IMG/VR virus record: IMGVR_UViG_3300033388_005292
Coordinates: 1 to 32,817 of that record
From: a virus
Length of the DNA stretch: 32,817 bases
Reading direction: 5' to 3' (one strand)
Made by a program: the position numbers and the translations under genes. Of this stretch, positions 24,093 through 31,800 are shown piece by piece. The notes beneath the pieces were generated by a model that had not been told where the DNA came from, searched no databases, and saw nothing but the letters and a program-made list of their open reading frames with translations. Every line of letters starts with the position of its first letter. Position 1 is the stretch's first letter.

Positions 24093-24100
24093 CATAAATA
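24093..24100 (+). promoter_or_regulatory. T4-type late promoter
   Basis: CATAAATA followed by TACA lies about 35 bases before the start of the 113-residue gene and shares the form of the other late promoters on this strand. Confidence 0.55.
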
Positions 24101-24134
24101 TACATACAAAAGATTTATTTAAAGGAGTATAATA

Positions 24135-24476
24135 ATGAGTCATTACTATAATAATTCAAATCGTAATTTAACTGAAGCATATGAAGAAAAACTTGAACAA
24201 GATAAAGATTTCGAAACCAAGGCTATTTGTGAAGAAATGGGTAGAACCACTAAGAAAACTAGTGACGACGTTTCAAATAAACTTAGTAAACTTCTAGCTA
24301 AACTTGATGAATATGAAGATAATTTCACAGAAGATCCTGAACGTTTCAAGAATTTTATTGCTAACATCAAAAAAGAACGTGAAACCGTTAGACAAGCAAA
24401 ACTTTTAGTTATGGATATGTCTAAAACTCTTAAGAAGTTGGATGGTGTTATCGGTTCTTTTCAAATGGATTTCTAA
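24135..24476 (+). CDS. Hypothetical coiled-coil late protein, 113 aa
   Basis: This 113-residue protein is helical, charged and probably coiled-coil (residues 40-105). It begins MSHYYNNSNRNLTEAYEEKL, where LTE at 12-14 fits the (I/L)xE cleavage motif of T4 prohead protease. An AAAGGAG site precedes the ATG, and a late promoter lies upstream. Its place just before the terminase region means a small terminase subunit (gp16-like) is conceivable, but I see no sequence match and do not assign it. It could equally be a small head protein. Confidence 0.75.
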   Translation: MSHYYNNSNRNLTEAYEEKLEQDKDFETKAICEEMGRTTKKTSDDVSNKLSKLLAKLDEYEDNFTEDPERFKNFIANIKKERETVRQAKLLVMDMSKTLKKLDGVIGSFQMDF

Positions 24477-24488
24477 GGAGTATTATTA

Positions 24489-24686
24489 ATGAAATTTAAA
24501 AGTACATATGATGAATATATAAAAAGAATTGGTGAATTAGGAAAAACTAAAACAGTTAAGGATAAAAAAGTGAGTAACGTACCTAAGACAAATACTACGG
24601 GTACAACTTCTATTCCTTCTGAGGTTATTGTTCCATTGACGCCTGATGGTAAACCTACTAAGCAAATGGTAGAACCTAAACCTTAA
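24489..24686 (+). CDS. Small putative internal head protein, 65 aa
   Basis: This 65-residue protein starts MKFKSTYDEYIKRIGELGK, a basic/aromatic amphipathic segment ending in IGE (14-16). That is like the capsid-targeting sequence and (I/L)xE cleavage site of T4 internal proteins. The rest is low-complexity, Thr/Pro/Lys-rich and probably unstructured, as expected for a packaged peptide. A GGAG site precedes the ATG. It ends back-to-back with the minus-strand HNH gene (stop codons adjacent). Role inferred only from the N-terminus and late context. Confidence 0.65.
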   Translation: MKFKSTYDEYIKRIGELGKTKTVKDKKVSNVPKTNTTGTTSIPSEVIVPLTPDGKPTKQMVEPKP

Positions 24687-24971
24687 TCAAGGTTTATTAT
24701 AATTATACGGTGAAGCATTTATACCAGTTATAGATGCTTCACCTTTTTTATGCCAAATTAATTCACCACTAAAATTACCTTCGATAATATATTCCCCATC
24801 ATGAGTTAGATCATGACAGTTTGGGCAAATCCATGCAAGATTCCAAAGTTCATCCCAACGAGGTATATTTCTTCCATGAATATGGTGACAGACTAATTTA
24901 GTTTTAGTCTTACATATAGGGCATTCTCTCTTACCACTTCTATTACTTTTCCTAATATTTCTCTTACTCAT
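24687..24971 (-). CDS. HNH endonuclease next to the fractured terminase gene
   Basis: This 94-residue protein has C17-x2-C20 (CPICK), VCHHIHGRN with H29-H30, N44 in ELWNLAWICPNC, a second pair C49-x2-C52, and H57. These are the full HNH set. The N-terminus is very basic (MSKRNIRKSNRSGKR). It lies on the opposite strand to all surrounding late genes, a mark of a mobile insertion, and only 340 bases before the terminase gene that is broken by a split intein. It might be the homing nuclease linked to that fracture. No clear ribosome binding site is seen. Confidence 0.82.
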   Translation of the reverse strand: MSKRNIRKSNRSGKRECPICKTKTKLVCHHIHGRNIPRWDELWNLAWICPNCHDLTHDGEYIIEGNFSGELIWHKKGEASITGINASPYNYNKP

Positions 24972-24990
24972 AAAATTATTTACTGAATTT

Positions 24991-24998
24991 GATAAATA
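24991..24998 (+). promoter_or_regulatory. T4-type late promoter
   Basis: GATAAATA followed by TTATTAC lies 33 bases before the GTG start of the 89-residue gene. It also lies directly upstream of the HNH gene on the other strand, where it has no apparent role. Confidence 0.5.
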
Positions 24999-25030
24999 TT
25001 ATTACATAGAATTAATTAATAAAAAAGAAT

Positions 25031-25300
25031 GTGAAAAAGTATAAATCAAAATTTAATAAAATATATGAAAGTATATTAGGACAAGCATCATATAAAGACG
25101 CTGTTTTAAAAGACGTCCAAATAGCTGATAATTATATTAAGCTTACTAAAAGAGGTAATACCTTTAATGTAAAAACAGGTAAAGGTGGAAATATTTTAAA
25201 AGTTAAATTTAAAACTATTTATACTTCAAAATCTGAGGACGCAGCTAGTGAGTATTTTTATAAAGCTAGACGCAAAATTTTTAATAAATTAGGAAAATGA
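25031..25300 (+). CDS. Small putative internal head protein, 89 aa
   Basis: This 89-residue protein starts at GTG 25031; the ATG two bases earlier meets a stop at once. It begins MKKYKSKFNKIYESILGQAS, a basic/aromatic head ending in IYE (11-13), which fits the prohead protease motif. The remainder is basic and beta-rich (KLTKRGNTFNVKTGKGGN, KVKFKTIYTS) and could bind DNA. The ribosome binding site is weak. It precedes the terminase gene by 10 bases and probably shares its message. Function inferred only. Confidence 0.65.
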   Translation: MKKYKSKFNKIYESILGQASYKDAVLKDVQIADNYIKLTKRGNTFNVKTGKGGNILKVKFKTIYTSKSEDAASEYFYKARRKIFNKLGK

Positions 25301-25310
25301 GGTTCGAGAT

Positions 25311-26498
25311 ATGATTAATTTAGAAAATATTGATATTATTGATTCTAAAAAAATTGGTTATTACTTTATCAATCAGATTAAAGAAAACAATGAATATAAA
25401 ATAACTAAAAGTAAAATCAATTATAAACATAAGGATGCTTATCCACATATGTTTAAAGAGGTATATAAATGCTCAGATGATAATGAATGTAATGAGAATT
25501 TTTTGGATTATCAAAAGACTATTGAAACATATGTCAAAAATGTTGACCTTTTAAATGATACTTTTAATGAATTTACTTATATGAAGAATAAAAATATTAC
25601 TAAAGGTAATATTCGTATTGATCTTCCTCAGGATTTAGGTAAATTTAGATTAGAAGAAACAATTAGATGTACATACGACCCTATTTATTTTATAGATAAT
25701 TATTATTATATTATTAGTCCGACGTATGGTAAAAGTATAATATCTATGTATATAAAACAAGAAGGGTTATTGCGATCTATGATCGAGAATGATCGAGTTG
25801 TAACCTTAGCTTCTAGACAATGTGGAAAATCAACTTCGTATTGTATGTATGCTTGTCATACTGTATGTTTTAAAGAAAATCAAAATATTCTATTATTGGC
25901 AAATAAATTATCAACAGCCAAAGGTATTTTAGCAAGAATTAAATTTGCATTTGAGTTATTACCTAAATGGCTTAAACCTGGTGTTAAAACCTGGAATAAA
26001 GAATCTGTAGAATTTACAAATGGTTGTACTATTACAGCATTTGCTGCTTCATCTGATGGTGCTCGTTCTGAAGCAGCTAATGTACTTATTATTGATGAAA
26101 TGGCTTTTATTCCAGCTAATGTAGTAGAAGAATTATGGCAATCAGCGTATCCAACAATTTCTTCATCCAATAATTCTAAAGTAATACTTGTATCAACACC
26201 ATTCGGTACTGGTAATATGTTTTATGAATTATATTCAGCTGCAATTACACAACAAGATAATGATAATGTTATAGAGAAATGGACACCTTATAGAATCGAT
26301 TGGTGGGATGTTCCTAATAGGGATGAAGTATGGAAGGAAAAACAATTAGTAGCATTTAACTATAATATGAAACGATTTAATCAAGAATTTGGTAATTGTG
26401 TTCATGGTGATACTATTGTTAAGTTAAGAGATAAAAAAACTGGTAAAGAGTTTGAATCTACTTTAACTAAAATTTATAATAAACTCAAAATGAAGTAA
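25311..26498 (+). CDS. 17: Terminase large subunit, ATPase half fused to a split-intein N-part
   Basis: This 395-residue protein is the N-terminal half of a gp17-type terminase, the motor that packages DNA. Walker A is SRQCGKST (168-175), Walker B VLIIDEMAF (258-266, D262-E263), and motif III is ILVSTPFGTG. The match to T4 gp17 runs through LLPKWLKPGVKTWNKESVEF and ends at RFNQEFGN (355-362). T4 continues there into the nuclease domain, but here Cys363 begins CVHGDTIVKL, an intein block A, and the frame stops after 33 intein residues. The nuclease half is absent from the window. A GAGGTT site precedes the ATG. The active enzyme would need protein trans-splicing. Confidence 0.93.
   Translation: MINLENIDIIDSKKIGYYFINQIKENNEYKITKSKINYKHKDAYPHMFKEVYKCSDDNECNENFLDYQKTIETYVKNVDLLNDTFNEFTYMKNKNITKGNIRIDLPQDLGKFRLEETIRCTYDPIYFIDNYYYIISPTYGKSIISMYIKQEGLLRSMIENDRVVTLASRQCGKSTSYCMYACHTVCFKENQNILLLANKLSTAKGILARIKFAFELLPKWLKPGVKTWNKESVEFTNGCTITAFAASSDGARSEAANVLIIDEMAFIPANVVEELWQSAYPTISSSNNSKVILVSTPFGTGNMFYELYSAAITQQDNDNVIEKWTPYRIDWWDVPNRDEVWKEKQLVAFNYNMKRFNQEFGNCVHGDTIVKLRDKKTGKEFESTLTKIYNKLKMK
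26397..26495 (+). other. Atypically split intein, N-terminal fragment (33 aa)
   Basis: Residues 363-395 of the terminase ORF start with Cys and read CVHGDTIVKLRDKKTGKEF, matching intein block A (C-x-x-G-D-T-x-V). The preceding extein residues QEFGN are at a conserved terminase site. The fragment ends before block B, so it is far shorter than usual N-inteins of about 100 residues. It is close to the 25-residue N-part of the AceL-TerL intein, as I remember it, which also interrupts a phage terminase. Confidence 0.88.
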
Positions 26499-26499
26499 T

Positions 26500-26526
26500 G
26501 TAATAATATGAAATTCAATGAAAAAT
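26500..26526 (+). repeat. Duplicated gene start, copy 1
   Basis: This 27-base stretch over the start codon (GTAATAATATGAAATT and on) recurs at 26881-26907 with a single mismatch. It encodes MKFNEK in both genes. Confidence 0.7.
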
Positions 26527-26879
26527 TTAATAAATTGACTAATAGGGATATAGTAATTACTATACCTAAAAGTATTTTATGGTCTGATTATGAAAAGGAA
26601 ATATTGAAAGCTTCTAAGGGTGAAATTATGAATTTTAAAGTTAATAATTTTCCTAATACTAAAAAAGGTTGTAAATGTTATATAGTTCACGAGGGTTTAG
26701 TTAAAGGTTATATGTATGTTTCTGGTCTTTCTGAAAGGGAATTTAAATGTTCAACAACTGGAAAGGACTGGAAAGGGAAATTCATTGAAAGAACAGGAAA
26801 ATTTTATCCACTTAAGAATCCTATTAAGATGAAAGGATTTCAAGGATATAGATATTTTGATCAAGGTTTAAACACATAA
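26508..26879 (+). CDS. Hypothetical protein, possibly PUA/ASCH-like, 123 aa
   Basis: This 123-residue protein starts MKFNEKFNKLTNRDIVIT. Its body has the pattern KKGCKCYIVHEGLVKGYMYV and GFQGYRYFDQG, which recalls small PUA/ASCH/EVE-type beta-barrel domains that bind modified nucleotides or RNA. This is a weak pattern judgement. It follows the broken terminase by 9 bases, in the place where an intact terminase would continue. It contains no intein C-part (no terminal HN) and no nuclease motifs. The start region is duplicated at the next gene (26881-26907). There is no clear ribosome binding site. Confidence 0.65.
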   Translation: MKFNEKFNKLTNRDIVITIPKSILWSDYEKEILKASKGEIMNFKVNNFPNTKKGCKCYIVHEGLVKGYMYVSGLSEREFKCSTTGKDWKGKFIERTGKFYPLKNPIKMKGFQGYRYFDQGLNT

Positions 26880-26880
26880 G

Positions 26881-26907
26881 GTAATAATATGAAATTTAAT
26901 GAAAAAT
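26881..26907 (+). repeat. Duplicated gene start, copy 2
   Basis: This is the partner of 26500-26526, with one mismatch, over the start of the 202-residue gene. The proteins diverge immediately afterwards. Confidence 0.7.
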
Positions 26908-27497
26908 GTTTTTTAATTGATAGTAAGATATGGCATGGATCATATTCTAAGAATTTAAATGTAAGTGGTGCTTTTAAGAATTTAAATGAATCACTTTCTT
27001 ATAATGCAGCATTAGATGCTATGAATGAAGTTGGTGATACTGCTGTATATGACTATGGTGATGGTGATCATGTTTTGACATATAAGAGTAATCGTTGTTA
27101 TAATAAAGGAAAATTTAACGAATATATGGTTAAAGATATCCTGCCAGATAAAGATAAAACATATCCTATGAAAATGGCATATAATAAAAATGGTTATATG
27201 GGTAGTCCGAAAATGGCTAAGTATTTATGTACAGAATTACAGTTAGTTCCAGAAATGGCTGATAGTAAACATTCTGTTTGTAGTATTGGTAAAAGTGAAA
27301 AGGACGGTAAATGGTATGGATGGTCTCATAGAGCTGTATGTGGATTTGATAAAGGTGATAAAATTTTTGATTCAAAATATGTAAAAGAAGGTGCAGATAT
27401 GGATGACATGCCTTTTATTGAACGCGGTGAAGAAGTTATAAAAACTGATGAAGATGCTAAAAAAGCAGCTAAGAATTTTGCTAATTATATGTCATAA
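26889..27497 (+). CDS. Hypothetical late protein, 202 aa, putative processed head protein
   Basis: I do not recognise the family. The protein starts MKFNEKCFLI and has NLNE at about 31-34, where LNE fits the prohead protease site. Processing there would release a segment starting SLSYNAALDAMNEVGD. Later features are KYLCTELQLVPEM, KDGKWYGWSHRAVCGFDKGD and an acidic/basic C-terminus. There is no membrane segment. An AAGGT precedes the ATG. It lies in the late operon with other proteins sharing the N-terminal MKF pattern. Confidence 0.7.
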   Translation: MKFNEKCFLIDSKIWHGSYSKNLNVSGAFKNLNESLSYNAALDAMNEVGDTAVYDYGDGDHVLTYKSNRCYNKGKFNEYMVKDILPDKDKTYPMKMAYNKNGYMGSPKMAKYLCTELQLVPEMADSKHSVCSIGKSEKDGKWYGWSHRAVCGFDKGDKIFDSKYVKEGADMDDMPFIERGEEVIKTDEDAKKAAKNFANYMS

Positions 27498-27500
27498 ATA
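27493..27500 (+). promoter_or_regulatory. T4-type late promoter
   Basis: CATAAATA followed by TTATAT overlaps the stop of the preceding gene and lies 27-34 bases before the start of the zinc-ribbon gene. Confidence 0.5.
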
Positions 27501-27526
27501 TTATATAACAGGGTGAGGTCAATTCA

Positions 27527-27733
27527 ATGAAATTTGAAAAATTATATAAAGAATATAAAGCTTGTTTTGAAGAAAAAGATTATGGCACAATGTCAGTTGT
27601 ATGTGCATGGTGTGATAAGGATTTAGGTAAAAAGAAAGCGTTAAGAGCTAGTGATAAAGATGTAATTACACATGGCATTTGTCCTAAATGTCAAAAAGAT
27701 ATGGCAAAACAAATAGCAGCATTAAAAAAGTAA
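27527..27733 (+). CDS. Small zinc-ribbon protein with MKF-type N-terminus
   Basis: This 68-residue protein starts MKFEKLYKEYKACFEEK, like its neighbours. It is followed by a four-Cys zinc ribbon, CAWCDKDLG and then THGICPKCQKDM (two C-x2-C pairs about 25 residues apart). The same knuckle pattern occurs in many bacterial and phage proteins of unclear function. No exact (I/L)xE site is seen in the N-terminus. A GAGGT site precedes the ATG and a strong terminator follows the gene. Confidence 0.72.
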   Translation: MKFEKLYKEYKACFEEKDYGTMSVVCAWCDKDLGKKKALRASDKDVITHGICPKCQKDMAKQIAALKK

Positions 27734-27748
27734 ATAAAAATATTTTTG

Positions 27749-27788
27749 ATCCTCTCCATTAATTTTGGGAGGATTTTCTTTTTCTTTT
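27749..27788 (+). terminator. Rho-independent terminator
   Basis: ATCCTC at 27749-27754 pairs with GAGGAT at 27769-27774, extended by CC/GG inside, and is followed by TTTTCTTTTTCTTTT. It ends the transcript of the terminase operon just before a new late promoter. Confidence 0.85.
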
Positions 27789-27795
27789 ATAAATA
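27788..27795 (+). promoter_or_regulatory. T4-type late promoter for the ParB-ART gene
   Basis: TATAAATATG starts at the end of the terminator T-run and 47 bases before the ATG. Promoter and AAGGAG ribosome binding site are both strong, so the gene has its own late unit. Confidence 0.65.
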
Positions 27796-27834
27796 TGATA
27801 AAGAAATACATATTATATTTTAAGGAGTTGTAAA

Positions 27835-28506
27835 ATGGAATACGATAAAACTTATAGAACAATAATTGAAAGAGCGAATAAACCCTTTCCAGTAGATATT
27901 AGTAACCTTTATTCACCTAAAGAAAAACTTGAAAAGACTGTAGGTCAGTTAAACAATAAAGAATATTCACGTAATAAAGGTAAACCTATTAAAGTAAGTA
28001 GAATGGGTCGTAATAAATACTATATTATAGATGGTAATCATAGGGCTTTAGAAGCTTATCTTGATGGACATAAAACAATTAATGCTGAAATTGATGAGTA
28101 TTTACCTAATATGAAAAAATCCAGTAAAAACTATGACGATATAATGAATAATGCTAGTCAAGTACTTGATTATGCTAATCAAATTGAACGTGAGATTGAT
28201 GAAAATAAAATTCCAAAAGCTGTTCCTAGATACTTATATCACGCTACATATAAACAAATGCTTCCAACATTAAAGAAAAATGGTTTAGAAGCTGGAGCGT
28301 TTTTAAGTACGTCTTATAAAGAAGCTTATTCTAATGCAGAAATGCTTGAAAATATGGATCAAGATTGGAAAGATAATATAGTTGTTTTTAAGATAAATAC
28401 TGGTAAACTCGATAAAGACAAAATGTTTGTAGATTCTAAAGATGATCCTAAGATTTACGAATATCAAGATACTGTTTCATATGATGTAATGGTTAAAAAT
28501 TCGTAA
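27835..28506 (+). CDS. ParB-like domain fused to ADP-ribosyltransferase-like domain
   Basis: This 223-residue protein has three parts. Residues 1-12 (MEYDKTYRTIIE) resemble a capsid-targeting leader ending in IIE, a prohead protease site. Residues 18-90 match a ParB/sulfiredoxin-like domain: PIKVSRMGRNKYYIIDGNHRALEAYLDG, split here as PIKVSRMGRN and YYIIDGNHR, with the DGNHR signature at 66-70. Residues 130-220 resemble a small ADP-ribosyltransferase or RNA 2'-phosphotransferase-like fold: PRYLYHATY with H136, GAFLSTSYKEAYSNAE, and a C-terminal YEYQDTVSYD stretch. The T4 head packages the ART protein Alt, so a packaged, injected effector is plausible. Domain calls are from motifs only. Confidence 0.68.
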   Translation: MEYDKTYRTIIERANKPFPVDISNLYSPKEKLEKTVGQLNNKEYSRNKGKPIKVSRMGRNKYYIIDGNHRALEAYLDGHKTINAEIDEYLPNMKKSSKNYDDIMNNASQVLDYANQIEREIDENKIPKAVPRYLYHATYKQMLPTLKKNGLEAGAFLSTSYKEAYSNAEMLENMDQDWKDNIVVFKINTGKLDKDKMFVDSKDDPKIYEYQDTVSYDVMVKNS

Positions 28507-28507
28507 A

Positions 28508-28798
28508 ATGCCTATTAATCCAAAAGATTTTTTAAGGTTATTTTGTTTAACTAAACAAAAGGCACATGTACCTAAATGGATCGTTAGACAACATTGTCCA
28601 CAGGCTATATTAGTTTCATACATTGAACCTAATATGTTAACATTTGAAATAGAATACGATTCTTTGGAAAAATTCTTTAGAGAAATGAAAAATATACATA
28701 AAGTTTATATTGATGAGAAAGCTAATACACATACTGGAGGAGATATGCCTACAGTAATAGATTACACTACTTGTATCATTAAATGTACCTTGAAATAA
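28508..28798 (+). CDS. Hypothetical protein, 96 aa
   Basis: This 96-residue protein begins one base after the ParB-ART stop and is probably made from the same message, perhaps as a partner. It reads MPINPKDFLRLFCLTKQ, then WIVRQHCPQAILVSYIEPNM and FEIEYDSLEKFFREMKN. This is an alpha/beta pattern with no motif I recognise. It might be an accessory or an immunity-like partner for the upstream effector, but nothing in the sequence shows it. Confidence 0.65.
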   Translation: MPINPKDFLRLFCLTKQKAHVPKWIVRQHCPQAILVSYIEPNMLTFEIEYDSLEKFFREMKNIHKVYIDEKANTHTGGDMPTVIDYTTCIIKCTLK

Positions 28799-28812
28799 AA
28801 TACTTTTCCTTT

Positions 28813-28820
28813 TATAAATA
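28813..28820 (+). promoter_or_regulatory. T4-type late promoter for the long fibre gene
   Basis: TATAAATATTTATAG lies 51 bases before the ATG of the 1007-residue gene, in the only gap between it and the gene before. Confidence 0.65.
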
Positions 28821-28863
28821 TTTATAGTAATTTTCATGCACAAGAAAAAGGTTTAATTAAAAT

Positions 28864-31800
28864 ATGGCTATACGATATAGAAACTTACTCACACCAATAT
28901 ACATGGGTGAGGAAGCACCAGAAAATATAAAACGTTCTATCTTTTTAATGGGATATTCTGATGCAGATTGGTTCAATGAAGCCATAGATTATCTTAAACA
29001 AAAAGAATTTGATGATTCTGTAATTTTTATACCCCAAACTGAAAATGGTGAAGAACTATCATTAACAGAAGAAATTGAATGGGTTGATAAGTATTTAAAA
29101 GTTGCTGATGCCGTTATATTTTGGGATACTATTAAAGAAGATGGTAAAAAAGGTAATTTATTATTTAATTATAATGATTATCTTCTATCTGAACATTTTT
29201 TCTATGGTATTAAGAATGTATCATTTTTAGGTCCAAGAGCTAATGATAATACAAAGAAAAATAAAGTTTTAGAAAATACTTTTATAAATTATATTTCTCA
29301 GGCAAAGTATAGTAAGCGAGATGTACCTGAAGCTCCGTTTAGGGATTTAGAAACTACTTTAGATGAAGCTATTGAGTTTATTGGTGAAGGTATTGAACGT
29401 GAAACGAAACATTGTATTCCTAAACATATTTGGGAATCACCGTTTTTTGAAAGAAAATATCGTAAAGAAATATTCAATTTTAATAATGAAATAAATCATA
29501 TTAATGAAATCCATGCACCTAATCTTCCTGATGCTCAATATAACTATCTTATTTCAGTAAGTTATTTTGATAATAAATCTGAAAAAGAGATAAATGAAAC
29601 ATGGACAATACCTAAATATGAAGATAATGATGATAGAAATTTACCGTTTATATTGAACCAAAAAGAAGCATCATCTGAAACACGCCATATTGTAAGAACA
29701 GATGCTCAAGATATGCTTGAATCTAAAATTGATTCAGTTAGTGCAGTATTTATGGGTCTTAGTGATGAGAAGGATTTAATTATAGAAGAACTTTCTGGTC
29801 ATACAGATCAAATAGATAATATTTTCGATAAAATTAATGAAAAACATGATAGTATACATAATAAATTAATATCATATAAAAATGATATTAAGAAAACTGT
29901 AGTAAATTCTAAAAAATTCTTTAAAAAGGAAACTATTGATAGTGTAAATCAAATTATAACTGAAGTTAAATCTAATATAGAGAAAGAGTTTAAAGTTAAT
30001 AATATTAGATTAGATACAAATAAAACTGAAATCACTAAAAATATTGGAAGGTTAGATGAACATTTAACAAGATTAAATAATTTTGATACTTTATTATCTG
30101 AAGTTACTGGACAAATTGATGATAAATTTTCCTCTGTGAAAACAGTTATTGATGAACAATATAAAGTAAATCAAAAAAATAATGATAATTTAAAATCCAA
30201 AATCGAAGACAATTCTACAAGTTTAGGTGATTTAAATAATGAATTTACTGAACAGAAAAATACACAAAAAGAATTAGATTTAGATCTCAAGAGTAAGATA
30301 GATAATACTAGTAAGGATTTAAATAAAAAATTAGATAAAACTAATAAAGTTTTAGAAAAATCACAAGATTCATCTAAAGTATTTCAAAAAACTACTGATA
30401 CGAATATTAAAAATATACAGAAGTCCTTTAGAGGATTTGAGAAATCTATTGATGTATTAGAAGATAAAACATATAATGATCTTCAAGTAGAAATAAAACA
30501 ATTAAATAAAGTTATTGATGAACAAGTACTTTCAGAAGTTAAAAACCTATCTAGTGAAATTAAAGGTGATTTAAAATCTTCAGCTAAGAAACTCTCAAGT
30601 ACGTTTAAAAAGAAAGATAAAGAAATTCAGAAAAATACTGAAAGTATTGATAAAAACACTAAAAGTATTGGTAAGAATAGTTCTGAAATTCAACGTCTTG
30701 ATAATAAAATTAAATATCATCAAAATGAATATACTGGAGGTGGTGGTACAGATCAAATCGCTACACGTTTTAGAGATACTAAATTTGAAGTATATAAAGA
30801 TGGTGATGAATCAGCTAAAGTTATATTTAATCTCCAATCCCTTGATGCTAATGAAATAGTTACTATATATGGAAATAGTGCACAAAATGATAGTATCGAT
30901 TTAATTTTACCTGCGCAAAGTGGTACAATAGCATTAATATCCGATATATCAGGTGGAAGTGGTGGTGGACATATAATTCAGGACGAAGGTGTAGATTTAA
31001 CACAAAGAGATAGATTGAATTTTATTGGTCAAGGTTTTTCAGTTACTGATAGTGTTAGCTCTACTGATGTTGAAGTTTTAGGTTCTAGTGTAATAGCCTT
31101 TGATTGGTATCATGATACAGTTGTGACTTCTTTACCTGAACCAACTAGTGGATATTTTAAATTTAATAATTCTAATTATTCTTCAGTTACTGAAATTTAT
31201 CTTTCAGTTTATGAAAAAGACGGTTTAAATGTTTCAAGTATTTTGGAGAATTTAATATCTGGTAATAGTATAGTATTTCAAAGTTCATCTGATATAGAAG
31301 ACTCTGTTTTATATCAATTGAATGGTGACGTAATTTCTACTAGTGCTTCTGTTACATTACCTGTAGTATATAAATCATCTAATGGATCTAATTTTACAAG
31401 TGGTGAAGTTTGTATTGGTACGTTATTCTGTTGCGGTGGTAGTTCAGTTGTAGTAGTAGGATCTGATAAAGAAGTTCAATTTAATTATAATGGTGAATTA
31501 AGCGCAAAGGCAGGATTTGAATACGATTACAATACTGATATTTTATTAGCACCAACTGTGCAAATAGGACTATCAGGAACTTTAATTGATACAATATCTA
31601 ATTATGACATAGATTCCCCCTTAGAAGTTGTGGATACTATAGATGCTAACAGTGGTAATGCAGCATTTTGGAATTATCTTTTAAATGATGGTACTAATTT
31701 TAGAGCAGGTAGAATAATGTCATGTTGGGATGGATCTTCACTTCAATTTAATGAAGTTACTACTAATGATATCGGAAATACAAGTGGTGTTTCATTTAGT

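Noticed and set aside
24135-24476. Terminase small subunit (gp16)
   Set aside because: Only position supports it; the sequence did not match what I know of gp16, so it is left as a coiled-coil unknown.
26508-26879. Gene after the terminase as the missing intein C-part and nuclease half
   Set aside because: It has no intein block B, F or terminal HN, no nuclease motifs, and is too short; it is an unrelated protein.
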